DNA from: CAWGOF01 sp963824225
GTDB lineage: Bacteria; Acidobacteriota; Polarisedimenticolia; Polarisedimenticolales; Polarisedimenticolaceae
Direction: 5' to 3'
Assembly: GCA_963824225.1 (NCBI GenBank)
Contig: CAWGOF010000003.1
Span: 496,001 to 560,000, forward strand
Length of the DNA: 64,000 nt
Shown: piece after piece, positions 32,025 to 41,505 of the stretch
Position numbering within the stretch: the first letter of the stretch is position 1
How the letters are laid out: each line of letters opens with the position of its first letter
The notes under the pieces: generated by a model
Databases searched by the model: none
What the model was told of the DNA's origin: nothing
Seen by the model: only the letters and a program-made list of their open reading frames with translations
Translations under genes and position numbers: made by a program

Positions 32025-32603
32025 ATGAGTTGCGTGTCGGATGAGGACCTCGTGCTCGCCGTCCAGGCCGGTGACACGGCCTCGCTGGGCGAGCTCGTCA
32101 CGCGGTGGCAGCAGCCGCTCTACCGGTTCGTCAGCCGGCTCGTGCCCGCCCCCGACGATGCCCACGACGTGTGCCAGGAGACGTTCGTCCGCATCCTGCG
32201 CAACGCGCGAGGCTATCGACGGGGCGCGCGGTTCTCGACCTGGATGTACCAGATCGCGCTCAACCTGTGCCGCGACCAGGTCCGCCGGCGCAGGCGCTGG
32301 AGCCTGATCCTGAACGAGAGCCGCGCATCGCAGGATGCGCCGACGCCGGCGGCCGACGCGCCGCGCTTCGATCCCGCCCACGCCGCCGAGAGCCGGGAGC
32401 TCGCCGCGGCCGTGGGTCGGGCTCTCGGTCAGATTCCGCCCGAGCAGCGCGAGGTCCTGGTCCTGAAGGAGTTCGAGGGGCTGAAGTTTCGCGAGATCGC
32501 CGAGATCCTGGATTGTCCGGAGAGCACCGTGAAGTCGCGGATGTACTACGGCCTGAGCGGGCTGCGCGACGCGCTGGCCCGCCAGGGTATCCGCGGCACG
32601 TAA
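32025..32603 (+). CDS. ECF-type sigma-70 factor (second pair)
   Basis: A 192-residue sigma factor. Region 2 shows 'Q-P-L-Y-R-F-V-S-R-L', 'D-V-C-Q-E-T-F-V-R-I-L' and 'F-S-T-W-M-Y-Q-I-A-L-N'; region 4 shows 'I-P-P-E-Q-R-E-V-L-V-L-K-E', 'F-R-E-I-A-E-I-L' and 'S-T-V-K-S-R'. The ATG at 32025 gives 'M-S-C-V-S-D-E-D'; a GTG three codons later could also serve. It is followed by its anti-sigma factor after 11 bases with AAGGAG. Confidence 0.9.
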   Translation: MSCVSDEDLVLAVQAGDTASLGELVTRWQQPLYRFVSRLVPAPDDAHDVCQETFVRILRNARGYRRGARFSTWMYQIALNLCRDQVRRRRRWSLILNESRASQDAPTPAADAPRFDPAHAAESRELAAAVGRALGQIPPEQREVLVLKEFEGLKFREIAEILDCPESTVKSRMYYGLSGLRDALARQGIRGT

Positions 32604-32614
32604 GGAGTCGTGTC

Positions 32615-33262
32615 ATGGCGTGTCGTGAATGGAAGGACGAATGGGTCGCGAAGCTGTACGAGGAGCTCGACCCGCGAGACGAGCCGGCCGTATCCGAGCA
32701 CCTCGCGCAGTGCCTCGACTGTCGGGCGACGCTCGAGGAGCTCGAGGCGGTGCGGTCGACGCTCTCGACCTGCGCGGCGAACGCGCCGGCGACGATCGTC
32801 CCGCGCGTGCTCGTCCTGCGGAGCCGGCGGATGCACCCGGCGTGGGGACTCGGTGCAGGACTCGCGGCGTCGCTGCTCGTCTTCGCGTCCGGGCTCTACG
32901 TCGGCGGACGATGGCCCGAGCATGACCGGACCGTCCTTCCCGTGGGAGCGGTGCTGACGCGCGACGACCTGTCGGCGCTCGAGACCCGTATCCGGTCGCT
33001 CGAGCATCGCGCGTCGACGCCCGACCTGACGCTCCAGACCGCGCAGCGCGAGCTGCCGCCGAACACGGTCACCGACCTGGAGCTGCGCGCCGAGATGGAC
33101 CGCCTGGCGCGCCGGATGCGCGGCGAGCGCGCGCTCGACATGGAGTTCCTGCTCGACGAGCTGTCGGCGACCGAATGGCGCACCGGCAAGTGGATCGACG
33201 AGACGCGCGAAGCCGTGCGCTACGTCGCGTTGCGGGACGACGAGCGGCTCACCGAGCGCTAA
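32615..33262 (+). CDS. Zinc-finger anti-sigma factor (second pair)
   Basis: A 215-residue membrane protein with an N-terminal zinc finger ('H-L-A-Q-C-L-D-C', H-x3-C-x2-C), one membrane segment near residues 74-96 and a 120-residue extracytoplasmic part with helical stretches. It follows the sigma gene by 11 bases with AAGGAG, so the pair is coexpressed and should form a regulator/repressor couple. It is convergent with the PEGA/PDZ gene at 33267, four bases between stops. Confidence 0.85.
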   Translation: MACREWKDEWVAKLYEELDPRDEPAVSEHLAQCLDCRATLEELEAVRSTLSTCAANAPATIVPRVLVLRSRRMHPAWGLGAGLAASLLVFASGLYVGGRWPEHDRTVLPVGAVLTRDDLSALETRIRSLEHRASTPDLTLQTAQRELPPNTVTDLELRAEMDRLARRMRGERALDMEFLLDELSATEWRTGKWIDETREAVRYVALRDDERLTER

Positions 33263-33266
33263 GGCC

Positions 33267-35240
33267 TCAGCGAGAGCTGAGGACGACGCCCAGGTCGGCC
33301 AGCCGGTCGCGCGCTGCGGCCGCGACGCTCGGGCCCGCGTCGTCGAACGTCCGTGCCGTGCTCGCCGCGGCTTGGCGGTAGAGCACGGCCGCCGCGTCGT
33401 CCTTGCCCTGCGCCTCGAGCGCCACGCCGAGGTAGTACGCCCGCGTGCCCTCGCCGATTCCGGCGCGCTCGCCCCACGTCACGCGGCGCCACGCCTGCTC
33501 CGCGAGCTCGGGCAGACCGGCGTCGAGGAACAGCAGACCGAGGTTTGCGAGCGCGTGCGAGGTCTCGTCCGACTCGACGACCGAGTCGAGGTTCGCCCAC
33601 GCGGCGAGGATCGTCGCGTCGCTCGCGTCCGCGCGGTCGAGAACCAGGTTCGGGCCCGTCCGGCCGATCAGCTGGGCGTCCTTCGTCGCGCCGGCGCCGT
33701 CGACCCACTGGACCGCGATCGGTCGGGCGACGGACGCCGCGGCGAGAGTCGCCCGCACGTCGCTCGACTTCGTGACCGGCTGTCCGCCGAGGGCGACGAG
33801 CCGCGATCCGGCGGTCAGACCGATGCTCGCGGCCGACGAGCCCGACTCGACCTCGACGACGACGGGCGAGCCGCCAGCCCGGGGATCGGCGGTGCTGAAG
33901 CCCCACGTCGCGACGACCCACGACGGGCGCGGGCCCTTGCGCGGTGGACCGACGAGCGGCGCGACCTTACGCAGGATCGGACTGTAGAGAAACCAGGAGT
34001 CGGGCTCGCCCGCGCGCCCACCCGAAACGAGAGCGAGCGCGACGTCGCATTCCTTGGGCAGGTCGAGCGCGAGCCAGGCGTCCGCGTCGCCAGCGGCGAA
34101 TCCCGGCGGGAACGGCCGCCGGTCGAGGATCGTGTACGCCCCGAGGAACTCGGCTGCGGCCTCGAGCGGGCCATCGCCCCCGACGACGACCAGGTTCGGC
34201 CGCGGCGCGACGTCGACGACGGCGTCCCCGGCTTCTGCGAGCTCGACCGGACCGCGCCAGACGATCCGCCCACCCGCGCGGATCTCGAGCGTGTGGTCGC
34301 CGGGACACGCTTCGAGCGCCGGCGCGGGCAGCCGTCCCGCGATCGCTTCGTCGATCCGCACCGCCGCTCCGTGCGGCCCCCCGCGCAGCGTGAGCCGTGC
34401 GCGCGAGGGCGCGAGGCGCACCGTCTCGTAGCGCTTGGGGGCCCGATCGAGGAGGTCGACGGTCAGCACGTCGCGCACGGTCTGCGCCGCGAAGCACGGC
34501 CGGCTGAGCTCGAACACGTGCTCGCCGAGCGACAGGTTCTCGAGGACCAGCTCGGCCGGGCCGCCCGCGGCCGGGTCGCGACGCGTGGTCCCGGCGTCGT
34601 GCCCGTCGACGCGGACGAGGACGTCCTCGGGCTCGGTGCGAAGAACGACCGTTCGCGCGTTCGGCGAGAGCGTGATCTCGACCGGGGTTTCCTTGTTCGC
34701 CTCGACACGGATGACGCGGTCGTCGGGGTCGTGACCCGCGAGCTCGACGCGCAAGGCGCGCTCGCCGGCGAGTACCGGAACGAGCCCCTGGGGGTCGGCG
34801 ACGACGACGACGCCGTCGACGGTCACCCGCGCGGTCTGGGGGTCGACCACGAGCTTGAGGCGCCCGACCATCTGCGTCCGGACGGTGTTGAAGCGCTGGA
34901 GCGCCTTCTGGGGCGTGAGGCTCGTCGACGGCTCGTATCCCGGCTGGAGCTTGAGGATCTCGCGGTAGTCCCGCTCGGCAGCGTCGAGATCGCCGAGCCC
35001 GACGTGAGCCTGGGCCCGCAGCACGAGCGCCTCGCCGCGCTCGGCGCCCGACAGCGCCGGATCGTCGAGAAGCCGGTCGATCGCCGAGAGCGCGTTCTCG
35101 AAGCGCGCCTCGACGAGCTGCTCGCGGATCGCATCGAGCCGTCCGCGGCCTGAGGTCTCGCCTTCCTGCGCCCCCGTGGGACCGATGGCGAGGCCGAGCG
35201 CCACGAGCAAGACGATCCGCTGTGCCGTCCGTCCGATCAT
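33267..35240 (-). CDS. Exported protein with TPR, PEGA-like and PDZ-like domains
   Basis: A 657-residue protein with a signal peptide (about 1-24), a TPR-like part (25-110), then PEGA-like beta repeats ('A-R-V-T-V-D-G-V-V-V', 'V-L-V-R-V-D-G-H-D-A-G'), a stretch of unknown fold, a PDZ-like part ('S-S-A-A-S-I-G-L-T-A-G-S-R-L') and a terminal TPR-like region. It acts outside the cytosol. The ATG at 35240 overlaps the stop of the upstream gene by four bases (ATGA). It is the third gene of a kinase-NHL-PEGA unit. Role unknown, perhaps scaffold or sensor of envelope state. Confidence 0.78.
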   Translation of the reverse strand: MIGRTAQRIVLLVALGLAIGPTGAQEGETSGRGRLDAIREQLVEARFENALSAIDRLLDDPALSGAERGEALVLRAQAHVGLGDLDAAERDYREILKLQPGYEPSTSLTPQKALQRFNTVRTQMVGRLKLVVDPQTARVTVDGVVVVADPQGLVPVLAGERALRVELAGHDPDDRVIRVEANKETPVEITLSPNARTVVLRTEPEDVLVRVDGHDAGTTRRDPAAGGPAELVLENLSLGEHVFELSRPCFAAQTVRDVLTVDLLDRAPKRYETVRLAPSRARLTLRGGPHGAAVRIDEAIAGRLPAPALEACPGDHTLEIRAGGRIVWRGPVELAEAGDAVVDVAPRPNLVVVGGDGPLEAAAEFLGAYTILDRRPFPPGFAAGDADAWLALDLPKECDVALALVSGGRAGEPDSWFLYSPILRKVAPLVGPPRKGPRPSWVVATWGFSTADPRAGGSPVVVEVESGSSAASIGLTAGSRLVALGGQPVTKSSDVRATLAAASVARPIAVQWVDGAGATKDAQLIGRTGPNLVLDRADASDATILAAWANLDSVVESDETSHALANLGLLFLDAGLPELAEQAWRRVTWGERAGIGEGTRAYYLGVALEAQGKDDAAAVLYRQAAASTARTFDDAGPSVAAAARDRLADLGVVLSSR

Positions 35241-36706
35241 GGGAGTCGCACCCACGACCCGTCCGAGCCGTCGAACACGCCGATCGCCCCGTCGGGCTCG
35301 AACGCGACCGCCTGGGGTTTGGTGATGCCGAACGCCTTGCAGTCGATCCGGCCGCGCTCGTCCCCCTCGGGCGTGAGCAGGTGCAGCGCGTCGTCGCGCT
35401 CGTCGAGCACGGCCACGGTGCCCGCGCGATCGACCGCGAAGGCCACGGGCTTCTGCACGCTCCCGAGCCCCGCGGGCTCGAGCGGCCCGTCGATCCTGGC
35501 GGCGAGGAGCAGCTTCTCCCGCGCATCGACGGCGACGACGCGCGAGCCGTCCCACGCCAGGCCCACGAGCCGTCCACCGGGGTGGGTCCAGACCCACGCG
35601 GGCGCGCTCGCGGCGGGGTCGATGCGGCCGATGCGCTCGCGCTTGCGGTCGAGCACCCACAGCCGGCCCGCCGCGTCGGCCGCGAGAGCGGTGACCGGCG
35701 CGAAGTCGCCCTGGTGCGCGATCGGCCGCGCCAACCCGTCCGGCGCAAGTCGGTACACGCGGTCGCCCGCGGCGGCATAGATTCGTCCGAGCGGATCGAC
35801 CGTGACCGCCTGCAGCTCGGCGACGTTCCAGCGGCTCACGACACCGGACGCTCCGAGCTTCAGCACCAGGGACGTCCGAGCGTCGCCGACGAGCGCGCCG
35901 GCAGGAACCCCCGCGAATCCGGCGAGGCTCCGCACACCGCTCGGCGTGCGCTCGACCGCAGCGGCGCGAGGCGCCGTCGGGACCAGGTTGCGCAGCGACA
36001 GCTCGCGCAGCGCCTCGGCCCCCAGCAGCGGAGCCACGTGATCGTCGATCGCGCGCTGGGTCAGCGCCGCGGCGCGTCCCGCGTCCCCCCGGCGCAGGGC
36101 GACGCGCGCCGCGGCGACACGCGCACGCGATGCGGGCTCGCTGTCCGGTGCATCGACGAGGAGACGACCGTAGGCGTCGGCCGCTCGACCGAGCGCTCCC
36201 GACTGCTCGAGGATCCACGCCGCGGCGTAACGCGCGGAGTGGGCCCACACGGGTGCAGATCCCGGGGCCGCGACGGCCAGGAGATCGGCGCGCGCGCTCG
36301 CCGGGTCGTAGAGCGGCAGCGGCTCGAGGTGCAGCAGCGCGCGGTAGTACCTCGCCTCCGCGGTGCGATCGGCGGCCGGGAGCTCTGTGACCACGCGATC
36401 GAGGATCTCGCCGGCTCGTCGCGCCGCGGGCTCGCCGATCTCGCCGAGATCCTCGGGCCAGCGCGCCGGCCGCTCGAGCAGCGCGAGATCGACCCACGCG
36501 TCGTCGGCCCACGCTCCCGCGGGATCGAGCTCGGCGACCTTGCGCAGGGCGGCTCCGGCCTCGGCCGAGCCTTCGGCGACCAGCCGGCGTGCGGCACGGT
36601 ACTGCCGCTCCGCGGCTGCCGGATCCGCCGCCGCGGCCGCGTGCGTGGACGGCGCGAGCAGCGTGCCCCCGACGAGCGCGATGACCTCGATCCGCACGCG
36701 ACGCAC
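35237..36706 (-). CDS. Exported TPR plus NHL-type beta-propeller protein
   Basis: A 489-residue protein. A signal peptide at about 1-23 is followed by TPR-like helices (about 25-230) and a C-terminal repeat set that looks like an NHL/six-blade propeller ('G-R-I-Y-A-A-A-G-D-R-V-Y-R-L', 'G-R-L-W-V-L-D-R', 'G-T-V-A-V-L-D'). The GTG at 36706 starts one base after the kinase stop, and its own stop overlaps the next start, so the three genes are tightly coupled. Likely works outside the membrane with the kinase, but the ligand is unknown. Confidence 0.78.
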   Translation of the reverse strand: MRRVRIEVIALVGGTLLAPSTHAAAAADPAAAERQYRAARRLVAEGSAEAGAALRKVAELDPAGAWADDAWVDLALLERPARWPEDLGEIGEPAARRAGEILDRVVTELPAADRTAEARYYRALLHLEPLPLYDPASARADLLAVAAPGSAPVWAHSARYAAAWILEQSGALGRAADAYGRLLVDAPDSEPASRARVAAARVALRRGDAGRAAALTQRAIDDHVAPLLGAEALRELSLRNLVPTAPRAAAVERTPSGVRSLAGFAGVPAGALVGDARTSLVLKLGASGVVSRWNVAELQAVTVDPLGRIYAAAGDRVYRLAPDGLARPIAHQGDFAPVTALAADAAGRLWVLDRKRERIGRIDPAASAPAWVWTHPGGRLVGLAWDGSRVVAVDAREKLLLAARIDGPLEPAGLGSVQKPVAFAVDRAGTVAVLDERDDALHLLTPEGDERGRIDCKAFGITKPQAVAFEPDGAIGVFDGSDGSWVRLP

Positions 36707-36707
36707 G

Positions 36708-38585
36708 TCAGCTCCGGAACGACACGCGGATCTCGGGCGCCGCTCCGGCTGCCAGGCGGACCTCGCGAGTTTTCGATTCACCGGTGGGCTTGAGCGTCAC
36801 GCGGACCTCGTAGGTCCCGGCGGCGAGCTTACGCCGGAGCGGCACCTCGTCGAGGTATTTCCAGTCGCCACCCGGACGCCGCACGTCGACCGTGCAGTTC
36901 GGCGGGTACGCCAGGACGACGAGCGTGCTCATCCCCGGGACGTCGAGATCGGCTTTGGCCTCGGCGCCGGCGACGACCTCGACGCTCGTCGAGACGTCGA
37001 CCCACAGCTCGTCGTTGGTCAGGCGTACGCGATGGGGTCCTTCGGGCAGGTCGAGCCGCCTGACGCCGCGCTCGACCGGCTGACCGTCGACCTCGACGCG
37101 CAGCTGGATCGAGGTTTCGGGCAGCACGAGCACGCCCTTGGGAATCGGCTCGAGCGCGACCTCGGCCAGGAGCCGGCGGGCCTCGAGCGGCGTCGCTCTC
37201 GAAGGGATCTCGACGACCGCAGGGCGATACCCGGCCGCTGCGACGGTCAATCGATTGTCGCGACACAGGTCGAGACGCAGCTCGACCGGTGTCGTGCCCG
37301 CCGCGTCGCCGTTCACGGCGACCGCGGCGGAAACCCCCGGGTCGGCCATCGCGTAGGTCAGCTCGGTCGGCTCGAGCACGAGCGCGACCTCGCCCGCCGC
37401 GTCGGTCGGATCCAGGCGGTGCTCCTCGGTGCGACATGCGTGCTCGGCGCGCAGCAGCCCGAACGGTCCGCTCGACGCGAAGCGCACCGTCTCTCCCGCC
37501 GACCGGTCGAGCGGCACGCCGTCGAGGAGCACGCGAGCCTCGGCCGGCTCGGTCCGTATGCGAGTCTCGAGCATCGTGACGGGCGGCGAAGACGGTGCGC
37601 CGCGCAACCGATCTCGGAACAGCCATCCGGCGCCGACGAGCACCAGGACGACCACGATGCCGAGCCCCACGGGCCACCCGGCCGACGACGATCGTTCAAG
37701 GCGCGGAGCCGCGGGAAGCGAGTGCGCGCCCTCGGCCGAGCGCGACGGCGGGCGCGCCCGAAGCGGCGTCGAGTCGACCACGGCGGCCCGGCGCAGGGCT
37801 CGCGCGAAATCCTCGCCGTCCGCGAACCGCTCGTCCGGGCTCTTGGCCAGCGCGGTCCGGAGGAACGCACGCAGCTCCGACGAGATCCGCGGATGGTCGG
37901 CCCGCGGCTCCTTCGGCGCCTCGTTCACGATCCGGTACACGACCGACGAGACCGAATCGCCAGGGAACGGCTTCTCCCCCAGCAACAGCTCGTACAGCAC
38001 GACGCCGAGCGAGAACAGGTCGGCGCGGCCGTCGAGTGTCCCGCCACGCACCTGCTCGGGCGCGAGGTAGCTCGGGGAGCCGAGGAGCGCCCCGTCGGAC
38101 CCCAGGCCCGCGTCGGCTCCGCCGGCGAGCCCGAAGTCCGTGATCTTGACCATCGAGTCGCCGACGCGCATCAGGTTCGCAGGCTTGATGTCCCGATGAA
38201 CGACGCCCGATCGGTGCGCATAGGCCAGCGCCTCGGCCGCCCGGGCCACGAGCTCTACGACGTCGGGCACGGGCAGCAGCGCGTCTGCGGTGCAGAATCG
38301 ATCGAGCGGATCGCCCTGCACGTATTCCATCGCCAGGTACGGCGTCCGGTCGACCTGTCCCGCATCGAACAGCGTGACGATGCCCGGGTGGAGCAGCCGG
38401 CCGGCCGCGCGCACCTCGCCGAGGAACCGCGCGCGTGCCGCGGCGTCCTCGGGAACCAAGCCCTGCACGACCTTGATGGCGACCTTGCGGTCGATCTGCG
38501 GATCGTACGCCAGGAGCACGCGGCCCATCGCTCCACGGCCCAGCTCACCGAGGATCTCGTAGCGACCGAGCGTCTTGGGCTGCAT
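36708..38585 (-). CDS. Membrane Ser/Thr protein kinase with PEGA domains
   Basis: A 625-residue kinase. Its domain (about 8-270) has 'G-R-G-A-M-G', 'V-A-I-K-V-V', 'V-H-R-D-I-K-P-A-N' and 'D-F-G-L-A', so it should be active. A membrane segment lies near residues 332-352, followed by several PEGA-type beta repeats outside ('A-R-V-L-L-D-G-V-P-L', 'V-A-V-N-G-D-A-A-G-T-T'). PEGA repeats are common in bacterial kinases with surface sensing roles. ATG at 38585 precedes 'M-Q-P-K-T-L-G-R-Y'; the frame is open to 38627 but has no support. It is the first gene of the three-gene unit. Confidence 0.92.
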   Translation of the reverse strand: MQPKTLGRYEILGELGRGAMGRVLLAYDPQIDRKVAIKVVQGLVPEDAAARARFLGEVRAAGRLLHPGIVTLFDAGQVDRTPYLAMEYVQGDPLDRFCTADALLPVPDVVELVARAAEALAYAHRSGVVHRDIKPANLMRVGDSMVKITDFGLAGGADAGLGSDGALLGSPSYLAPEQVRGGTLDGRADLFSLGVVLYELLLGEKPFPGDSVSSVVYRIVNEAPKEPRADHPRISSELRAFLRTALAKSPDERFADGEDFARALRRAAVVDSTPLRARPPSRSAEGAHSLPAAPRLERSSSAGWPVGLGIVVVLVLVGAGWLFRDRLRGAPSSPPVTMLETRIRTEPAEARVLLDGVPLDRSAGETVRFASSGPFGLLRAEHACRTEEHRLDPTDAAGEVALVLEPTELTYAMADPGVSAAVAVNGDAAGTTPVELRLDLCRDNRLTVAAAGYRPAVVEIPSRATPLEARRLLAEVALEPIPKGVLVLPETSIQLRVEVDGQPVERGVRRLDLPEGPHRVRLTNDELWVDVSTSVEVVAGAEAKADLDVPGMSTLVVLAYPPNCTVDVRRPGGDWKYLDEVPLRRKLAAGTYEVRVTLKPTGESKTREVRLAAGAAPEIRVSFRS

Positions 38586-38669
38586 CTTCGATCGTGCGCG
38601 CAGAACGGGGCGGTCACGCCGGCGCACACGACGCGACCCGGAAAAACGTAACCCGCACTCCGGACGAAG

Positions 38670-39764
38670 TCAATTCGACGCCATGAGCGCCGCGCGCAGC
38701 TCCGCGCGATCGACCGCCACGCCCTCGGCGCGCCCCATCCGCCCGATGGCCCGCGGAACGACACAGTGCGGCCTCCCCCGGCGCGTCTTCTTGTCGGCGC
38801 GGGCACCCCGCACGACCGCGTCGATCGGCACGGCCGACGGCAGGCGCGACGGAAGCCCGAGCGCACCCAGGATGCGCTCGAGCCGCTCGAGGTGCGCGGC
38901 GGGGAAACCGGCCCGCGCGACCGCGATGCGCGCCTCGGCAACGAGCCCGATCGCGACCGCGAGGCCGTGCGGCACGGCGTAGTCCGACGCCCCCTCGATC
39001 GCATGGGCCACGGTGTGGCCGAAGTTGAGCGCCGCCCGACGCCCCAGGTCGCGCTCGTCTACGGCGACGATCTGCAGCTTGAGTCGGGCGGCCCGGACGA
39101 TCGCCTGCTCGACGATGCGTGACCGGCGCTCGCGCAGCTCGATCGCGTGGCGCTCGAGCCAGGCGAAGAACGCGGGGTCGCCCACGACCGCCGTCTTGAC
39201 GATCTCGGCCAGGCCCTCGGCGTAGCGCCGGCGTCCGAGCGTGTGGAGCACCTCGGGATCGGCGTACACGCCGCGCGGCTGGTGGAACGAGCCGATCTGG
39301 TTCTTCGCCGACCCGAGGTTCACACCCGTCTTCCCGCCGAGCGCCGCATCGACCATCGCGAGGAGCGTCGTCGGAGCGTGGACCACCGGGATCCCGCGAT
39401 GCCACGTCGCGGCGAGAAAGCCGGCGAGGTCTGAGGTCACGCCGCCGCCCAGGGCCACGAGCAGCGCGTCGCGCCCGACGGCGAGGCGTGCCAGCCGATC
39501 CTCCAGCCGCTCCTTCGTGCGCCGCGTCTTGTGCCGCTCCCCCGCGGGGAACGTCAGCAGGTCGACGCGCACGTGCCTTTGCCGGAGCGCGCGAACGAGC
39601 CGACCCGCATGGAGCCGCGCGACGCGCGAGTCGCTGACCACGACCACGCGCCCGGGCGCGTCGTGGGCGACCTCGCGCACGAGCGTCTCGAGCGCGCCGC
39701 GGCCGATGCGAACCCTACAGGATCGAGCGGGCGCGCGCGGCAGGCGCAGGTGGAATGCGTGCAC
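38670..39764 (-). CDS. aroB: 3-dehydroquinate synthase
   Basis: A 364-residue enzyme of the shikimate pathway that converts DAHP to 3-dehydroquinate using NAD and a divalent metal. Motifs are 'G-G-G-V-T-S-D-L-A-G-F' (NAD/substrate), 'G-G-K-T-G-V-N' and 'L-N-F-G-H-T-V-A-H-A' with the metal-binding His residues. It lies three bases downstream of atpF in the same direction and is probably part of the F0 operon, an uncommon link. A gap of 84 bases separates it from the kinase gene downstream. Confidence 0.93.
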   Translation of the reverse strand: MHAFHLRLPRAPARSCRVRIGRGALETLVREVAHDAPGRVVVVSDSRVARLHAGRLVRALRQRHVRVDLLTFPAGERHKTRRTKERLEDRLARLAVGRDALLVALGGGVTSDLAGFLAATWHRGIPVVHAPTTLLAMVDAALGGKTGVNLGSAKNQIGSFHQPRGVYADPEVLHTLGRRRYAEGLAEIVKTAVVGDPAFFAWLERHAIELRERRSRIVEQAIVRAARLKLQIVAVDERDLGRRAALNFGHTVAHAIEGASDYAVPHGLAVAIGLVAEARIAVARAGFPAAHLERLERILGALGLPSRLPSAVPIDAVVRGARADKKTRRGRPHCVVPRAIGRMGRAEGVAVDRAELRAALMASN

Positions 39765-39767
39765 CGC

Positions 39768-40373
39768 TCAGGACGGCCGCGTCCCCGCGCGCGCTTCGAG
39801 ATCGGCGACGTACTCCTCGACCAGCCGCCGCTGGGCGGCGTCGTCGAGGTTCTTCGAGAGCAAGCGCTCGGCGGCGGCGATCGCCAGGTCGACCACCGCG
39901 GCCTTCAGGTCGCCGCGCGCCTCGCGCATCGCCGACTGGATCTGGGCCTCGGTCTGGGCCAGCACCTGGTCGCGCTCGCGCCGCGCCTGGTCGAGGATCT
40001 CGGTCTTGAGTCGCTCGGCGTCGCGCTGGCCGGCCGCGACCGCCTCGGCCCGCTCCCGGCGCGCCTGGTCGAGCAGCTGCCGGTGCTCGACGAGCAGCGC
40101 TTCGGCCGCCTCGCGATCCTTGCGCGCCTGCTCGATCGTGCCGGCGATCGACTTCTCGCGCTGCTCGAGCGCGCCGAGCAGCGGCTTCCAGGCGAACCGA
40201 CCGAGCAGCACGACGAGGATCAGGAACGTGACCGTGGTCCAGAACATCGTGCCGAACTGGGGCTCGATCAGCGACGCGCCGCCGCCCCCTTCGGACGCGA
40301 GCACCACCCCGCTCGCCAGCACGACCGGCAGACTGGCGCAGATCGGCCGGAGCCTGCGCATCGTCGCCCCCAC
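39768..40373 (-). CDS. atpF: ATP synthase F0 subunit b
   Basis: A 201-residue b-type subunit. It has an extra N-terminal hydrophobic/signal-like segment (about 8-27), then the real membrane anchor (about 43-62) and a long charged helix to residue 180 that forms the stalk. The GTG start shares one base with the atpE stop (TAGTG). The extra leader is seen in some lineages. The F1 genes do not follow; instead aroB follows. Confidence 0.92.
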   Translation of the reverse strand: MGATMRRLRPICASLPVVLASGVVLASEGGGGASLIEPQFGTMFWTTVTFLILVVLLGRFAWKPLLGALEQREKSIAGTIEQARKDREAAEALLVEHRQLLDQARRERAEAVAAGQRDAERLKTEILDQARRERDQVLAQTEAQIQSAMREARGDLKAAVVDLAIAAAERLLSKNLDDAAQRRLVEEYVADLEARAGTRPS

Positions 40374-40600
40374 TACTTGAACGAAAGCAGGAAGCAGATG
40401 ACCAGGGCCAAGAATGCGATGCCCTCGATCAGCGCCGCGGCGATCAGCATGGCGGTCTGGATCGTGGCCGCCGACTGCGGCTGCCGCGCGATGCCTTCCA
40501 TCGCCCGCCCGGCGAGCAGGCCGATTCCTACGCCGCCACCGATGATCGCCAGGCCTGCGCCCACACCGGCGCCGAGATACGCCATTGCCGAGGGTTCCAT
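40373..40600 (-). CDS. atpE: ATP synthase F0 subunit c
   Basis: A 75-residue hairpin. Helix 1 is Gly-rich ('G-G-G-V-G-I-G-L-L-A-G-R'), the polar loop is 'A-R-Q-P-Q', and helix 2 carries the ion-binding Glu in 'A-L-I-E-G-I-A-F'. The residue after the Glu is Gly and no Na+-type Ser/Thr is seen, so proton coupling is more likely. It lies between atpB and atpF. Confidence 0.95.
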   Translation of the reverse strand: MEPSAMAYLGAGVGAGLAIIGGGVGIGLLAGRAMEGIARQPQSAATIQTAMLIAAALIEGIAFLALVICFLLSFK

Positions 40601-40622
40601 CGCTCGCTTCCTCCCGTCCGGC

Positions 40623-41483
40623 TCAGTGAGCCGGGTGCACGGACATACCGATGAACTGAGCCGTGAGCATCGTGAAGATGTACGCCTGCAGGAACGCGAC
40701 CAGGATCTCGAGCAGGTAGACGAACAGCGTGAACGCCACCGACAGCGGCGCCACGAGATACCAGACCTGCGACAGGATGAAGATCAGCGAGATGAACGCC
40801 AGGATCACGATGTGGCCGGCCATCATGTTCGCGAACAGCCGGATGCACAGCGCGAAGGGCCGGATGAACGTGCTCAACACCTCGAGCACGAACATGATCG
40901 GAACGAGCCACAGCGGGAGCCCCGACGGCACGATGTTCTTGACGTGGCGCACGAGGCCGAACTCTCTCAGCCCGCCGACGTGGATCACGAGGAACGCGAT
41001 CACCGCGAGGGCCGCCGTGACCGAGATGTTGCCGGTCGCGGTGGCGGCGCCCGGGACGAGCCCCAGCAGGTTGCACGACAGGATGAAGAAGAACGTCGTC
41101 ATCAGGTAGCCGACGAACCGGTCGGCGCCGTGGGCGATCGACTTCCGCGCGACCTCGTCGCGCAGGAACACCATCATGACCTCGAGCATGTTGCGCAGGC
41201 CGCGCGGGACCGCCTCCTGCCGTCGCCGGCTGGCCAGCACGAACGCCCCGAGCAGGATCGCGCTCGCGATCCACATCATCACGACGTGCTTGGTGATCGA
41301 GATGTCGTAGCCCCCGAGCGCGTCGGGCAAGTGCAGCACGGGAAGGTGGATCTTGAGCTGCGTGAACGGAACCTCGATCTCGTTCGAGTCGAGGATGTGA
41401 TGCAGGATCGACGTGCCCGGGTCGTAGGCCGCGGACGCGTGGTCCCCCGCCTGCTTCGCCGCCTCGGTCTCGGTGCCCGTCAT
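40623..41483 (-). CDS. atpB: ATP synthase F0 subunit a
   Basis: A 286-residue a-type subunit with about six membrane segments. The conserved Arg for ion transfer lies in 'F-A-L-C-I-R-L-F-A-N', and the terminal helix has 'A-F-L-Q-A-Y-I-F-T-M-L'. The ATG at 41483 is chosen at the start of 'M-T-G-T-E-T'. It is preceded by an AtpI-like gene and followed by atpE 22 bases on. Confidence 0.95.
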   Translation of the reverse strand: MTGTETEAAKQAGDHASAAYDPGTSILHHILDSNEIEVPFTQLKIHLPVLHLPDALGGYDISITKHVVMMWIASAILLGAFVLASRRRQEAVPRGLRNMLEVMMVFLRDEVARKSIAHGADRFVGYLMTTFFFILSCNLLGLVPGAATATGNISVTAALAVIAFLVIHVGGLREFGLVRHVKNIVPSGLPLWLVPIMFVLEVLSTFIRPFALCIRLFANMMAGHIVILAFISLIFILSQVWYLVAPLSVAFTLFVYLLEILVAFLQAYIFTMLTAQFIGMSVHPAH

Positions 41484-41505
41484 GCCCCGGCCTCCGTGAC
41501 CGCGC

